In this document: positions 11,201-20,208 of the stretch, in pieces
How the letters are laid out: each line of letters opens with the position of its first letter
Numbering within the stretch: the first letter of the stretch is position 1
From: Capniomyces stellatus
Lineage: Eukaryota > Kickxellomycota > Harpellomycetes > Harpellales > Legeriomycetaceae
Assembly: GCA_001661515.1 (NCBI GenBank)
Contig: LUVW01000016.1
Span: 14,146 to 78,145 of the forward strand
DNA length: 64,000 bases
Reading direction: 5' to 3'
Translations under genes and position numbers: made by a program
Notes under the pieces: model-generated
The model's database searches: none
What the model was told of the DNA's origin: nothing
Seen by the model: the letters and a program-made list of their open reading frames with translations, nothing else

Positions 11201-12283
11201 ATTGATGGAGTTTTAGTGGATTGTTTGATGTTTTTGTTGGTAGTGACGAATTCTGTTCTTGGGACTTTGCAGCCGAAAGACAGGCTGGTTGAGGACCGTG
11301 TTGGTGAGGGATTGGGGACAACTGGGGCAGAAACCAGCAGCGAGCCTGGTGTGTTTTCTGTGCTTGAATCAAGAAGACGAAGCAAACAGGAACTTGACGC
11401 TGAGCTTGAATCCGAGTTTGGACTTGAAAATCTGGACTCTATAGACAAAATGGGGTTGGATGCACAGTTTGGTCAAAATGAGGAGAGTGGAGCAGAAAAT
11501 GGAGTAAACAGCAGCCAAAACGAGCCAAAATCCGCTTCAAGACCTCAAAAACTGGCAATTAAAATTCTTCTTTTCGTAAAGAACTTTATTTCAAACAGCA
11601 ACCCGACGGTGCAGCTACAGGCACTGAAAACGCTGGACAACACAATTGCCATTACCCAGGATACAAAAGAAGTGTTGCCGCTGATAAACGAGACCTGGCC
11701 TCTGCTGATCCAGAGGCTGCAGCTGGACAATCTGCACAACAGCGATGACAAAATATATGTGGTTTTGGCTGCTTTAAAGGTCATCAACTCAATGTGCAAA
11801 GTTTCCCAGTCCTGGATTTCCTCGCGAATCTGCTCAGACTTGTACCCTGTTTTCCTCAGAATCCTGATAGTTCCCGCAAACAAATCCTCACCCAGATTCA
11901 GTCACCTCCTAAAATCCCACCCATCAAATTCCACTGTAAATCTCATTTCCCAATGTCTAGACTCCATCTCCATAATCGCAAATCATCTTGTTTTGCCTGA
12001 TCCTATCCCCTTCGACCTCTCCAATCTTATCATCCGCCTTTTGGACTCCCGCTACTCTGAGTCTCTCACCGATGCTGCCTACCAATGCCTGCTGACTCTA
12101 TCCCGCCACTACCCTGATATTGTCTGGCTCAACTGCATCAACTACAACGATATCCACTACTCTACCACTACCACCAATATCACTACCACTAAACCGACTT
12201 CATCTACTGCCAACAATAACCTTAATCACAAGTACACTAGACCCTTCAGACTAGAACTGTTTAATTTTATCAATTCCTTGTAA
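8282..12283 (+). CDS. TTI1: TTI1-like protein (TTT complex HEAT-repeat subunit)
   Basis: An intronless frame of 1333 aa, largely alpha-helical. The recognisable part is the C-terminus: NPTVQLQALKTLDNTIAI, then LPLINETWPLLIQRL, KVINSMCKVSQSWISSRI and LYPVFLRIL. This matches the HEAT-like tail of Tti1, where repeat helices carry the 'LP..h..WP.L..RL' pattern. Tti1 with Tel2 and Tti2 acts as an Hsp90 co-chaperone adaptor that stabilises PIKK kinases (TOR, ATM, ATR). The length (yeast and human proteins are about 1040-1090 aa) is inflated by low-complexity Gly/Glu/Met/Lys stretches. The sense strand is extremely purine-rich to about 11.8 kb and then switches abruptly to pyrimidine-rich. The N-terminal two thirds cannot be assigned by motif. 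Confidence 0.6.
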   Translation: MSTIRQLEELEKGIKSIIKREGRLPLTCLTQATILIAQQFSLNAEQTESEMTKAIEIWMLCLNTRPVIPEGIKQALEKMNNKDKIRSEQYIVHYAVAERIVKKLTEYFSKRVNNVAGKSGVGVEFKNRYNIRKIAIECFGEFIGKVGYVFGEAAGARKRAVDLSREEGKGGESGLGEIMTTKEYFNSKKQENFLAYCICGLLDNATVYDDEEVSFVALKVLKETLMNDENGKVEMEVGMEIGTSLGEGIGKGTGKRNGILTELEQTRKFFPGIASAMIKMGLGKVEIVAKTKKVNNGESLDNAEYDLARGKYYKPHIRALAVRILSMVIELTLHNKQFEEEYKVFMEKGIGEISTSTSENGTGRDREVGGIKELSVGQRWAEQSRKIIKAEAEQKSESLGESLGLGDGGEENGVFGGKVDTKRYTSLVEWAVNSSSKLCLGLKSLAKERNNGNESVGIEIVRLFGVITSKCFIVLYGIVPIGVQVLLLAANDEMEDRRRLSRAFIAQLVHVIGVNQQQNENKASAVMKQSVLEWYEQLWDLFPSYSRSLNHKSFDEGMRLMGGFTRLFCGEFGRVEDSVKERAKSILRGYWASVIIAELANGRQEMGGFSKVSKKEDKGGNGIQGLLAIKGREGLSSNRMIEVDGGEERQKQGLDKSDERIVWFLGGLMGLGGVDYMIGKMHHRMSNGIYKSQGTRMLQLINLALRAEIQMPRQSIDSTGFGKSAMKLVDGKGMNGRNGDGNEFLAKSMVVKCLDRSTVMGFLEDMIGRVNEYVYLDGRAANGMSQIELTRFSQMDLTKLTRPDRENVMDLAMDLGMGMDLGKEEEEMEVVLETFSQLSRVVGKSIVYSLQEILFPLLTLSYKKSGRTTDRVSKMAMRGLESICYSLELENVNELLSSNADYILMGCSRQLRRLDFGNKVVQMLISTVEIMDAESAVTFSYDIVDEVMDSVESLAKQGEYIGGYSDGGVGGNVIDGVLVDCLMFLLVVTNSVLGTLQPKDRLVEDRVGEGLGTTGAETSSEPGVFSVLESRRRSKQELDAELESEFGLENLDSIDKMGLDAQFGQNEESGAENGVNSSQNEPKSASRPQKLAIKILLFVKNFISNSNPTVQLQALKTLDNTIAITQDTKEVLPLINETWPLLIQRLQLDNLHNSDDKIYVVLAALKVINSMCKVSQSWISSRICSDLYPVFLRILIVPANKSSPRFSHLLKSHPSNSTVNLISQCLDSISIIANHLVLPDPIPFDLSNLIIRLLDSRYSESLTDAAYQCLLTLSRHYPDIVWLNCINYNDIHYSTTTTNITTTKPTSSTANNNLNHKYTRPFRLELFNFINSL

Positions 12284-12455
12284 CTCATAAATCACATTAC
12301 CATTACTATTAAACGCTTTTTTAAGATTACTTCGTATTTTATTATATTAATTTATATAAAATCAATATCTAAAACAACTATTAAAATAAAAAAAAATCAT
12401 ATTTTCTAGTTTAAATATTTCTCGATCTCAACAACTAGTAAATATTTAAACTCTT

Positions 12456-12492
<37 letters not shown>
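12456..12492. repeat. (CT)n microsatellite in a convergent 3' spacer
   Basis: A CT dinucleotide tract with minor interruptions lies in the 264-bp spacer between the converging Tti1-like and LPMO genes. The rest of the spacer is AT-rich, with T-runs just before 12540. Confidence 0.8.
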
Positions 12493-12495
<3 letters not shown>

Positions 12496-12547
12496 CTTTA
12501 CACTTCCTTTTCTTATTTTCTTTTTTTTTTCTTTTCTTCACTCCTAT

Positions 12548-13318
12548 TTAATCGCAATATGGAAGTTCTTCGCTAACAACAGCTGCACTAGAGGTTGGCT
12601 TAATACTCGAAACTGCCGAACTGCTGCTTGATGGTGTAACCTGCAAAGTTGACCCGCTTCCGGTAACTGTGATATTTGGTCTGTTTTTAAACAAATCGAT
12701 TCCTGTTTCGTAGTCTCCATTAAACTCTGGGATGTATGGTGTATCTGGTCCATAATTGGCTATGAGCATCTGGGGTCCGGTAAAGCTGCTAGACGTTCCT
12801 TTGATTGAAATATCGGCACAGTTCATGTATAATTCTCTGCCACCAACATTGTTGTTCCAGGCCCAAGCAAATATCACGTTGTCGCTTGAAGGAACATCTT
12901 TTGGAATTGGGATGTCGTACTCGAGCTTCTCAGCATTGTTAGTACCATTTGGCCCGTTGAAGAAACAGTATCTCAAGACATCATAGATTACAACAAATGT
13001 CTTTCCACCGTCATACGACAGCGAGAACTGGCAATGTCCTCCACCGTGAGCTGCTCCGTCAGCTTGGAACTTGACTTTTACGGTCTCTCCTGCTGTCCAT
13101 GTTGCAACATTCTTTACAAACTTGGTGCTGGATCGACACAATGGCTTACCAACCCCCCAAGCTGCTCCAATTGGCGCCTTGATGCTGTAATCAATTTCTG
13201 GTCCTGCTGGACATCCTGCCTGTGGTGATGTTCTGACACATGGCTCATACATTGCCATATGTGCGTTAACACTGGTGAATAGGATGCTTGAAAGGAGTGC
13301 GATGTTTAACTTGACCAT
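12548..13318 (-). CDS. Secreted AA11-like lytic polysaccharide monooxygenase
   Basis: 256 aa, single exon. A signal peptide of residues 1-19 (cleavage after NA) exposes His20 as the mature N-terminus, as required for the copper histidine brace. The second brace histidine is probably His91 in AHGGGHCQ, and RELYMNCADI (about 161-170) provides the conserved axial Tyr164. The YMNCA motif and FAWAWNNNVGGRE are typical of AA11 enzymes, which oxidatively cleave chitin. Numerous Cys suggest disulphides. The C-terminus is a short Ser/Thr/Val-rich tail (about 215-250) that is probably O-glycosylated, with no obvious carbohydrate-binding module. AA11 substrate preference in this lineage is inferred. The gene could act in wall remodelling or in digestion of chitinous material. 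Confidence 0.85.
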   Translation of the reverse strand: MVKLNIALLSSILFTSVNAHMAMYEPCVRTSPQAGCPAGPEIDYSIKAPIGAAWGVGKPLCRSSTKFVKNVATWTAGETVKVKFQADGAAHGGGHCQFSLSYDGGKTFVVIYDVLRYCFFNGPNGTNNAEKLEYDIPIPKDVPSSDNVIFAWAWNNNVGGRELYMNCADISIKGTSSSFTGPQMLIANYGPDTPYIPEFNGDYETGIDLFKNRPNITVTGSGSTLQVTPSSSSSAVSSIKPTSSAAVVSEELPYCD

Positions 13319-14774
13319 TTTTGTTTGTTTTGTTTTTTGTTTGTTTTGTTTTGTTTTTTGTTTTTTTTTGTTTCAACCTACTTGAATCAATGGATAATGC
13401 TTTGATACTGATGTATTTTATGCTTTAATTGCTTTGCTATTATGGATGTGAATGTGAATGTTGATGTTGATAATGTTTTTTTCTGTAGTCGTTCTTGCTT
13501 CCTTTTATAGTCAACGACCAAGCTACTTTACACTGAAAATAACTTGGTTTGTCAAGTACAACAAGATAATAACATATTTATTGGGAGTACAACCTGTCTT
13601 GTTACCCTTTGAAGTGTAAAAAATAAATAAGAAACCTCCTAATCAAACTCTTGCTATAAAAGTATGTTTTGTATTTGTATATGTGGTTACTAAATCCTAT
13701 ATCAATAGACTACATTGCATTAATTCCGCGATTATACAATATCCCGCTTGGACTTTCTAACTTGCCAAATAAAAGCCAACTTTTCTTTGGTTTCATTTTG
13801 TTTAAAACTGGATTTAAAGTATATTGGCTATAGAAAATGTTGGACCTTGAAAGTTTGTGGCTAATATTTTCGACAGTAATGCCTTGAAAACAGTTTGTGG
13901 TTTTATTACTACTTATTTTTGGCTTGCATTTTTGCATCTTTTCTTCTGCCATTGACTCCAAACTGATTCCAACACATTACTGGCTGTAACCTACATTGTG
14001 TCTTGCCTCTTTAAACCTGTGTATTCTGTGATTATCTAGCCAAGGCGTATACACATAAAGTTAAACAAATAATATACACAAGCACGCGCATATATGTGTA
14101 TGTATATGCATCCAACAAACCCAATTGGCATATCATTCCTTTCGTAACTTTTATTTTACATACTGATATATACTGTTGGATGCACAAATAACATTTGGGC
14201 ATTATTGGATTTTTGAATGAATTTCTGATCTTTCAAGTGTACATTTTAGCTTTGCTTGAATTCATGCTTTTTTCAAACTTCGATCCTTATTTTTTTACTT
14301 GGATAACTAAACATCGATCACTTTATTCATGTATTGATTTTGTTTAAAATAAAGCCTTGTTTGTGATCTTATACAATGCAAAGCTGGTATCTTATCTACT
14401 CGTTTTTACCAACAACTACAAAAGCTCACTAACACTGTAAGCAACATATCTAATGTGTGTGGAAGTGGATAAGATGCTAAAAGTAAAACCCTTGAGCATA
14501 TTTGTCAACTTTAGTTTCAAACCATGCCAAGATTTCCTTTTTTATTTTTGGTTTTAAAAGCAACAAATAAAATAAGAAAAGTCTGAGCCAATTAGAGCAA
14601 GTGTGATTTATAGAACTAACAAAGTGCAGAGTTTATTTTTCTTTTTCTTTTTCTAAATGAATATTATTTAGTGTAAATGTATGTGAACTTTGCTTAACAA
14701 AATTTACAACTATGGAAATTAAGGTGGCGGAACTACCAAGTTCCTTGTTGTTAATTTAATGTGTAAAAATAATC
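13319..14774. other. Intergenic, divergent promoters of LPMO and SWD1
   Basis: A T/G-rich leader (repeated TTTTGTTTG) lies directly upstream of the LPMO start. The remainder is AT-rich with no open frame over 83 codons and no recognisable protein. I see no gene. Confidence 0.55.
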
Positions 14775-16971
14775 ATGAATCGAGAGCTACTAGGTATAAC
14801 CAAAAATTTTAACTACCAGTTGAAATAAGAAAAACAAGAGTCCAACAAGAATGCAAACACAAGCTGGAACTTTAGACAAAGTGTAGTAGCGATAAAATAG
14901 CAATTTAATAATAGTAAACTAGCAAAAGTAATAATAAAATGAAATAATTTTTTTTAGACCCGTTTGAACCTGAATACCCAGAAGTAATCGAGGCATGTTT
15001 GGAGGATTCTTATGCGACTTTGTGTGTCTTTAATAAGTTGGGTTCGTTGCTGGCGACAGCTAGATCGGATGGTTTTGTTTACATTTGGGATTTTGATACC
15101 CTATTTCTAATTCGAAAGCTTTTCTATTCCGAATTCGGTATATCTTGTTTAAGGTAAATTCACCAAACAACATCAATAATAAAAATCGTCATTATAATGT
15201 GAGCCCCCCCCCTCTCATCCACGTCAGTTGAACACGTTGGCTCAGTGAAACATAAATAAACGTATGTTTTTATTACAAAAAACAAAAAAAAAAGTTGGTC
15301 TTCGTCGAGCCAATATTTAATGGTAGGAAATGATATTGGCGAGTGCTTGTTATGGGACTTGAGCAGCGATACGTGTAGTCTGATATATAATTTTTCGGCA
15401 AAGATTGTGGATATCGCAATACATCCAAACAAAGAGTAAGTTGGGAAAAACAAAAATTGTAGAACAATGATTGTTGGTAATTGTCAGGAAAAACAATGGA
15501 ATGTTGTATTACTTTGACTGAAAAACTGTGAATCTGGACATTGTTCCGGATTTCGAAACAGTTAAAACTAAAACGATTAACAAAGCATGAGGATGTGTTG
15601 TGTTTTTATTTATTTTTGTAACTTAGAACATTGGCCTTTGTTTGTGTAGACAAGCAAGTCTCGCAATTTGTTGATTTGAACGACAAGGGCTCTGTAAAAA
15701 CAATTCCAGTTCAGCCTATTGCAAACACAGACAACTCTACCGCAGAAACAAATATCAGGTATTTTTCACAAGAATAAAAAAAAATGAAAAAAAGAATAAC
15801 AGGCTAGAATAAAAGCTAGTTGAAAGGGAATTTGTGTATGTAATAATGTCTATATGTTGGTATTGAGGATGAGGGCGTGATTTGACTAAAAGTGGTGGAT
15901 GTTTATTGGAATAGGACTAAACCAGCAGAAGTTAAATCGTTTGGATCATGTTTTGCTTTTAGTTCAGGTGGCAAATACGTGTATTTGGGCACAACCAATG
16001 GCTACGTGCACATTTTAAGCACAGAGAGCTACACGATGTTATATACAACGCGAATATGCAACAGTGCAATAAAGAAAATGGAAATAAACCGAAACCAAAA
16101 CGAAATAGTAGTGAACTGCAACGACAGAGTAATCAGAGTGTGTCAAATAACAGCAAAAGAAACAATTGGCAAAGAAGAGACTCAGGAAAAAGATCATGGG
16201 TTTGAAATCAAGGTGTTAATTAAGTTGCAAGACACCATCAATCGGCTGATTTGGAGCAACGTGAAGTTTAGTTCTATTGGAGACCACATAATTGCAGGGT
16301 GCTACCACAAGGCAGAACATAGTATTTATATATGGGATAAACTGACAGCACGATTAGTCAAGATTTTGTATGGCCCGAGCGAGCTATTGCTGGATATTGC
16401 CGTAAATACTCTTTGACATGATATTAAATGATATGATTTGACAAGCCAACTCAATTCCAAGCTTTTTTTTTGATTTAGAGTTTGAAAAAAGTGAATGCGT
16501 GATTAACAATAGGTTCACCCATTCCGGCCAATCATTGCCTCGATATCGTCGTTTGGGGTGATATATGTGTGGACCCGAACTCCACAGCAAAACTGGAGTG
16601 CTTTTACAAAGGACTTTATTGAGCTGGACCAAAATGTAGAATACGACGAGCCAGAAAACGAATTTGATCTAATAGTATGTATTAAAGCAGAGCCAAACAT
16701 TAGATACAACATCGATTGAGTCTATTCTTTTTCCGATACTTGCGAGTTGACACTGTTTTTTTCTTTTTTATTGACAATTGTTTTGTGGGCATTTGTTGTG
16801 TAGGATAATTCTGTGGAGCTAAAATCAAACACTAAGGATAAGGAGGGGAACGAGAAGGATCAGGACGAAGATTTTTTTGTTGATGTAGACACAGTTGAGC
16901 CATTGTACGGGATAGATGTGGATTCAACCCCACAAACCAAATTTTTTTATCCGCCGATTACTTTTGACTAG
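14775..16971 (+). CDS. SWD1: Swd1/RbBP5 WD40 subunit of COMPASS (seven exons)
   Basis: Exons are 14775-14793, 14958-15153, 15295-15435, 15627-15758, about 15893-16401, 16513-16674 and 16804-16971. The protein begins MNRELLDPFEPEYPE, then CVFNKLGSLLATARSDGFVYIWDF, as in RbBP5. Later landmarks are ARLVKILYGPSELLLDIA, HPFRPIIASISSFGVIYVW, QNWSAF and QNVEYDEPENEFDL, ending in a short acidic tail. The role is a beta-propeller scaffold of the Set1/COMPASS H3K4 methyltransferase. The first exon is only 19 nt. All junctions keep phase except exon 4 to exon 5: the only usable AG before exon 5 (15891-15892) leaves the frame one base out, so either a base is wrong here or an unseen splice exists. Confidence 0.9.
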
Positions 16972-17375
16972 TCACTTTTTTTTCTTCTCTTTTTTCCTTT
17001 TTTAAGCGTCAGAGATTCGCAATAGAGCTCTATATTTGGTCGATGACTGAATTGTGGCTGTAAAGAAACCCACCAAAACCAAGGTTGTGCATTGTTTATA
17101 TGAAAAAAGGCATCTTAACAGTATCACTTTATAATAAGAGAAGTAATTGGAGTAGATACAGAGGAAACTGGGTGGTTTTTTAATTGGAAAAACAGCGACT
17201 TGTGAGTTGTAAATTGTGCAAAAAGAAACAAAATAAAAAAAATGGAATCTGAAGTTAATCTAGTAGAGATGTTAAAGAGGAGTTAATAAATAAATAAATA
17301 GTAAACAAAAGAGCTTGTAGAAGCAAAAAGAAATAAAATAAAAGGGTAATTGAACAGACAAAGGGAATGAGTAGA
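16972..17375. other. Convergent 3' spacer
   Basis: AT-rich, with no gene seen. It lies between the SWD1 stop and the converging uL14m gene, and presumably holds both 3' UTRs. Confidence 0.5.
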
Positions 17376-17771
17376 TTAGATGACTTTTGGGGCCAAAGAC
17401 ACGACCTTGATCCAATTTTTTTCACGCAGTTCACGGCTAACAAGGCTGAGAATACGGCTGCCAACGGGTTGGTTTTGGTTGTTTAGCAAGACACAGGCGT
17501 TATCGTCAAAGCGGATGAATCTTCCGTCAGGTCTGCGCATTTCTTTTTTAGTTCGGACGATGAGGGCACGTCGTACATCACCTTTTCTGATTTTGCTAGC
17601 GGCGGTAGCGGAAGTGTTGGCACCTTCGGTGATTGGGCGAGCGGATTTGACGGAAACAACGATTTCATCGCCAGTGCTTGCCCATTTAGCGTTTTTCAAA
17701 ACCTTGATGCATTCAACAACCAGTGCACCTGAGTTGTCAATGACAAGCAAACGGGATTTCATTTGGATCAT
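17376..17771 (-). CDS. MRPL14: Mitochondrial large-subunit ribosomal protein uL14m
   Basis: 131 aa, intronless. It aligns end to end with bacterial L14: [16 protein letters not shown] at the start, [20 protein letters not shown] in the middle, [12 protein letters not shown], and the C-terminal [17 protein letters not shown]. These bacterial-type signatures, not those of cytosolic uL14 (eukaryotic L23), place it in the mitochondrial ribosome (yeast Mrpl38). It sits at the subunit interface near the sarcin-ricin region. No extended N-terminal presequence is present, as in other fungal uL14m proteins, so import would use internal signals. Confidence 0.92.
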   Translation of the reverse strand: MIQMKSRLLVIDNSGALVVECIKVLKNAKWASTGDEIVVSVKSARPITEGANTSATAASKIRKGDVRRALIVRTKKEMRRPDGRFIRFDDNACVLLNNQNQPVGSRILSLVSRELREKNWIKVVSLAPKVI

Positions 17772-18009
17772 TTTTTATTTATTTTTATTTACTTTTATTA
17801 TTTTTATTTATTTTTATTTGTTGATCTGGTCGAAGGATGAAATAGATAGGAGATCGGATAGTTTGAGTTTACACAGTTACTTGATTGTCGTTTACTATAC
17901 TTGCTGTTTTATTCTATTCTGATCGTTAGTTGTATTGAAGAGAGTAGTAGAAAAAAAGAAGGTGAAAATATAAAAAAAAGTAAAAGCGAATTAATAAAAA
18001 ACTTTGTTG

Positions 18010-18043
<34 letters not shown>

Positions 18044-18306
18044 GTAGGACTAATCAAGGAAATAATAAACGTAGATTTGATTGGATAAGGCGAGAGTGAT
18101 GATAATAAATAGAGATAAAAGATTTTATAATTGAATAGTTAATGGGTGGAGGAGGGGAAGGATAAGCAGAATATTGAACCAAGGAAATAAGGGGAGGAAT
18201 ATATAAGAGAGTTTGGAAAGGGGATAAAAGAGGAGGTTAATAATCATCTATTGATAAACATGATTAAAGAAAAGAAAATAAATAGAAAAGAAAATAAATA
18301 GGTAAA
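17772..18306. other. Spacer with a 29-base poly-A tract
   Basis: It holds the upstream region of uL14m and the 3' flank of the PA2G4 gene (both minus strand). There is a run of A at 18013-18041 and purine-rich sequence from 18050 to 18300. No gene is seen. Confidence 0.6.
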
Positions 18307-19880
18307 TTATTCAATAATCATGTCTTGGGTAGAGAAAAGAGATTTAGGAGCGACAAGAGCCTCGACGATTTTTGAAGGAGGGATAGACAGCTTTCCAGGA
18401 ATGTCGATAGGCAGGGAGAGGAGAGAGGCGAGTTCAGGGTTGGAGTCGAGGGAGATTGAAGGGGTGATGAAGGAGGAGTCAAGAGGGATTGGGGAAGTGA
18501 GTCTGATTGGGCCATTGTGATGAACAAAGATGGTGTGTTTGAATTGAGCAACAAACTCGTCCTTATGGTCAATAGTGATGGCAAAGGGGATGAGCTGACC
18601 GTGGGAGACACATTCAGCGAGTCCAGCCTTCATTCTGATATCTTCAGAGAGAGAAGAGAACAGGAAGGGGAAGACAGAAAAGTTATCAGTGACTTTGGAA
18701 AGCAGGGCTCTTGAGGTTTTGAGTTTGAGCTGGTAGTTGGAGTTGACGTTACGGACGTAAATTTCAGGGGTGATGTTGGACTGCCTGGAGACTCCGGCGC
18801 CTGAACTGACAATAACATCAAGAACGTACACCTCACCAGCGTGGAAATCAGTTGCTGTTGATGGTGTTTCGATGTCTTGGCGGTTGAGGAACGATTTTTT
18901 TGATGATACGACAAAGCGGTCCAGTTGTGATGTTGATGATTGGTCAACTACACTCATTCCGTAATGATCTGCAACTGCCTTCATTGTCTTGACTACTTGT
19001 GTCGATTTGTTTCCTGGTCGCATCTGCCTAATTGCTGCTTCTGCTGCCTGATACGCTGCTGCAATCACGTTTGCTCTTTTGTCTGTAATTGCAAATTGTG
19101 GTGCTGATTTGTTGATTACCAGTGTGTGTGCTGTTGAACCAATATATCCACTAATATGAACTCCCACATCTCTATATACACACATTTACATATATATTTA
19201 TATTTCTTGGTTAATATCCCTCTCTCTATTTACACGCTTATAATTCTACTATTTACTATTTCCTATTTCCTCTTTATTTACATTTTAACTACGTCTCCAT
19301 CCTTCAACACTACATCTGCTTCTTTTGTTGGCGAGTAGTTTTGGATAAAGTTGTTTACTGCTATCGTTGTTGGGAATGAAGTTCCCTTTTCGATTTCCTT
19401 TTCCTTTCTAAACGTCACTTGCACCTAATAAACACAACATTGTTATTATTATTACTTTCTTTATTTCCTTCTCTACTTTTTTTTTTACTTTATTCTTGTC
19501 CAATTTTAGTCTTGAAAACTTATAAATACAATCCCCCCCCCCCCGCCTTACGTATCCTCTGACTAAAGCATCTCCATAAGCACATAGCTCGTGTACTGAA
19601 ACTCCAACATCCACTGCTGCTACTACCTGTTCAAGAACACCTAAAGTACAAACATAAACATGACATTTAAATCTGCTTTCTCTCCCCTTCAATCTCTCTT
19701 ATCCAAACAACCCAATACTCTCTATAAACACCAACTAATCTACATTTTTATTCTGAATTGTTCCTAGCAAAGTTTCTGCTTATTTCTTTTTCTTTTTTTT
19801 TTCTTTCGAAAAAGCAACGGTAACTTACGTTGGGCAATTGTGGCTGCGAATCTGTACTTGGTTTCTGAATCTTGATCCAT
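18307..19880 (-). CDS. PA2G4: PA2G4/Cdb4 (Ebp1) pita-bread-fold protein, four exons
   Basis: Exons are 19880-19829, 19640-19552, 19424-19282 and 19171-18307, all GT-AG and phase-consistent, giving 382 aa. It starts MDQDSETKYRFAATIAQRVL, followed by VSVHELCAYGDALV, GTSFPTTIAVNNFIQNYSP and DVGVHISGYIGSTAHTLV. This is the methionine-aminopeptidase fold of the Ebp1/Cdb4 family (about 390 aa usually). The family lacks the metal ligands for peptidase activity and binds the ribosomal exit tunnel and nucleic acids. The first intron follows exon 1 of 52 nt, and intron 2 contains a 12-base C run (G on the sense strand) at 19533-19544. It is complete and well supported. Confidence 0.9.
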
Positions 19881-20208
19881 TGTTGTTTTATAGTGTATTT
19901 ATATATATATATATACTGTCGTTTTATCTCTTGAAAGAAATGTAAAGAATAATAAACCGATTGAGTTTGTTGAGTTCTTATAAATTGCAACTATGTATTT
20001 GAAATCCAAACCAGAGAACAAAACCTTTGTAGCCTTTTTTTTCTTATAAAAGATCAGATCAAAAACATAAAAAAAATAAAAAAAAAATTGTAATTAATTG
20101 TAAAATATTTTCACTGAAAAAAAAAAAATAAAAAAAAACAATTACTAATATAGATTAATTACCTAATTAACACGTTACTAAAGAAAAAAAATAAAAAAAA
20201 AAAATAAA
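19881..20208. other. Spacer between PA2G4 and MKT1
   Basis: 328 bp of AT-rich sequence with several A-runs interrupted by T near 20060-20200. It contains the PA2G4 promoter and MKT1 3' end. No gene is seen. Confidence 0.5.

Noticed and set aside
13710..13961. 83-codon minus-strand frame
   Set aside because: No recognisable motif and no splice partner.
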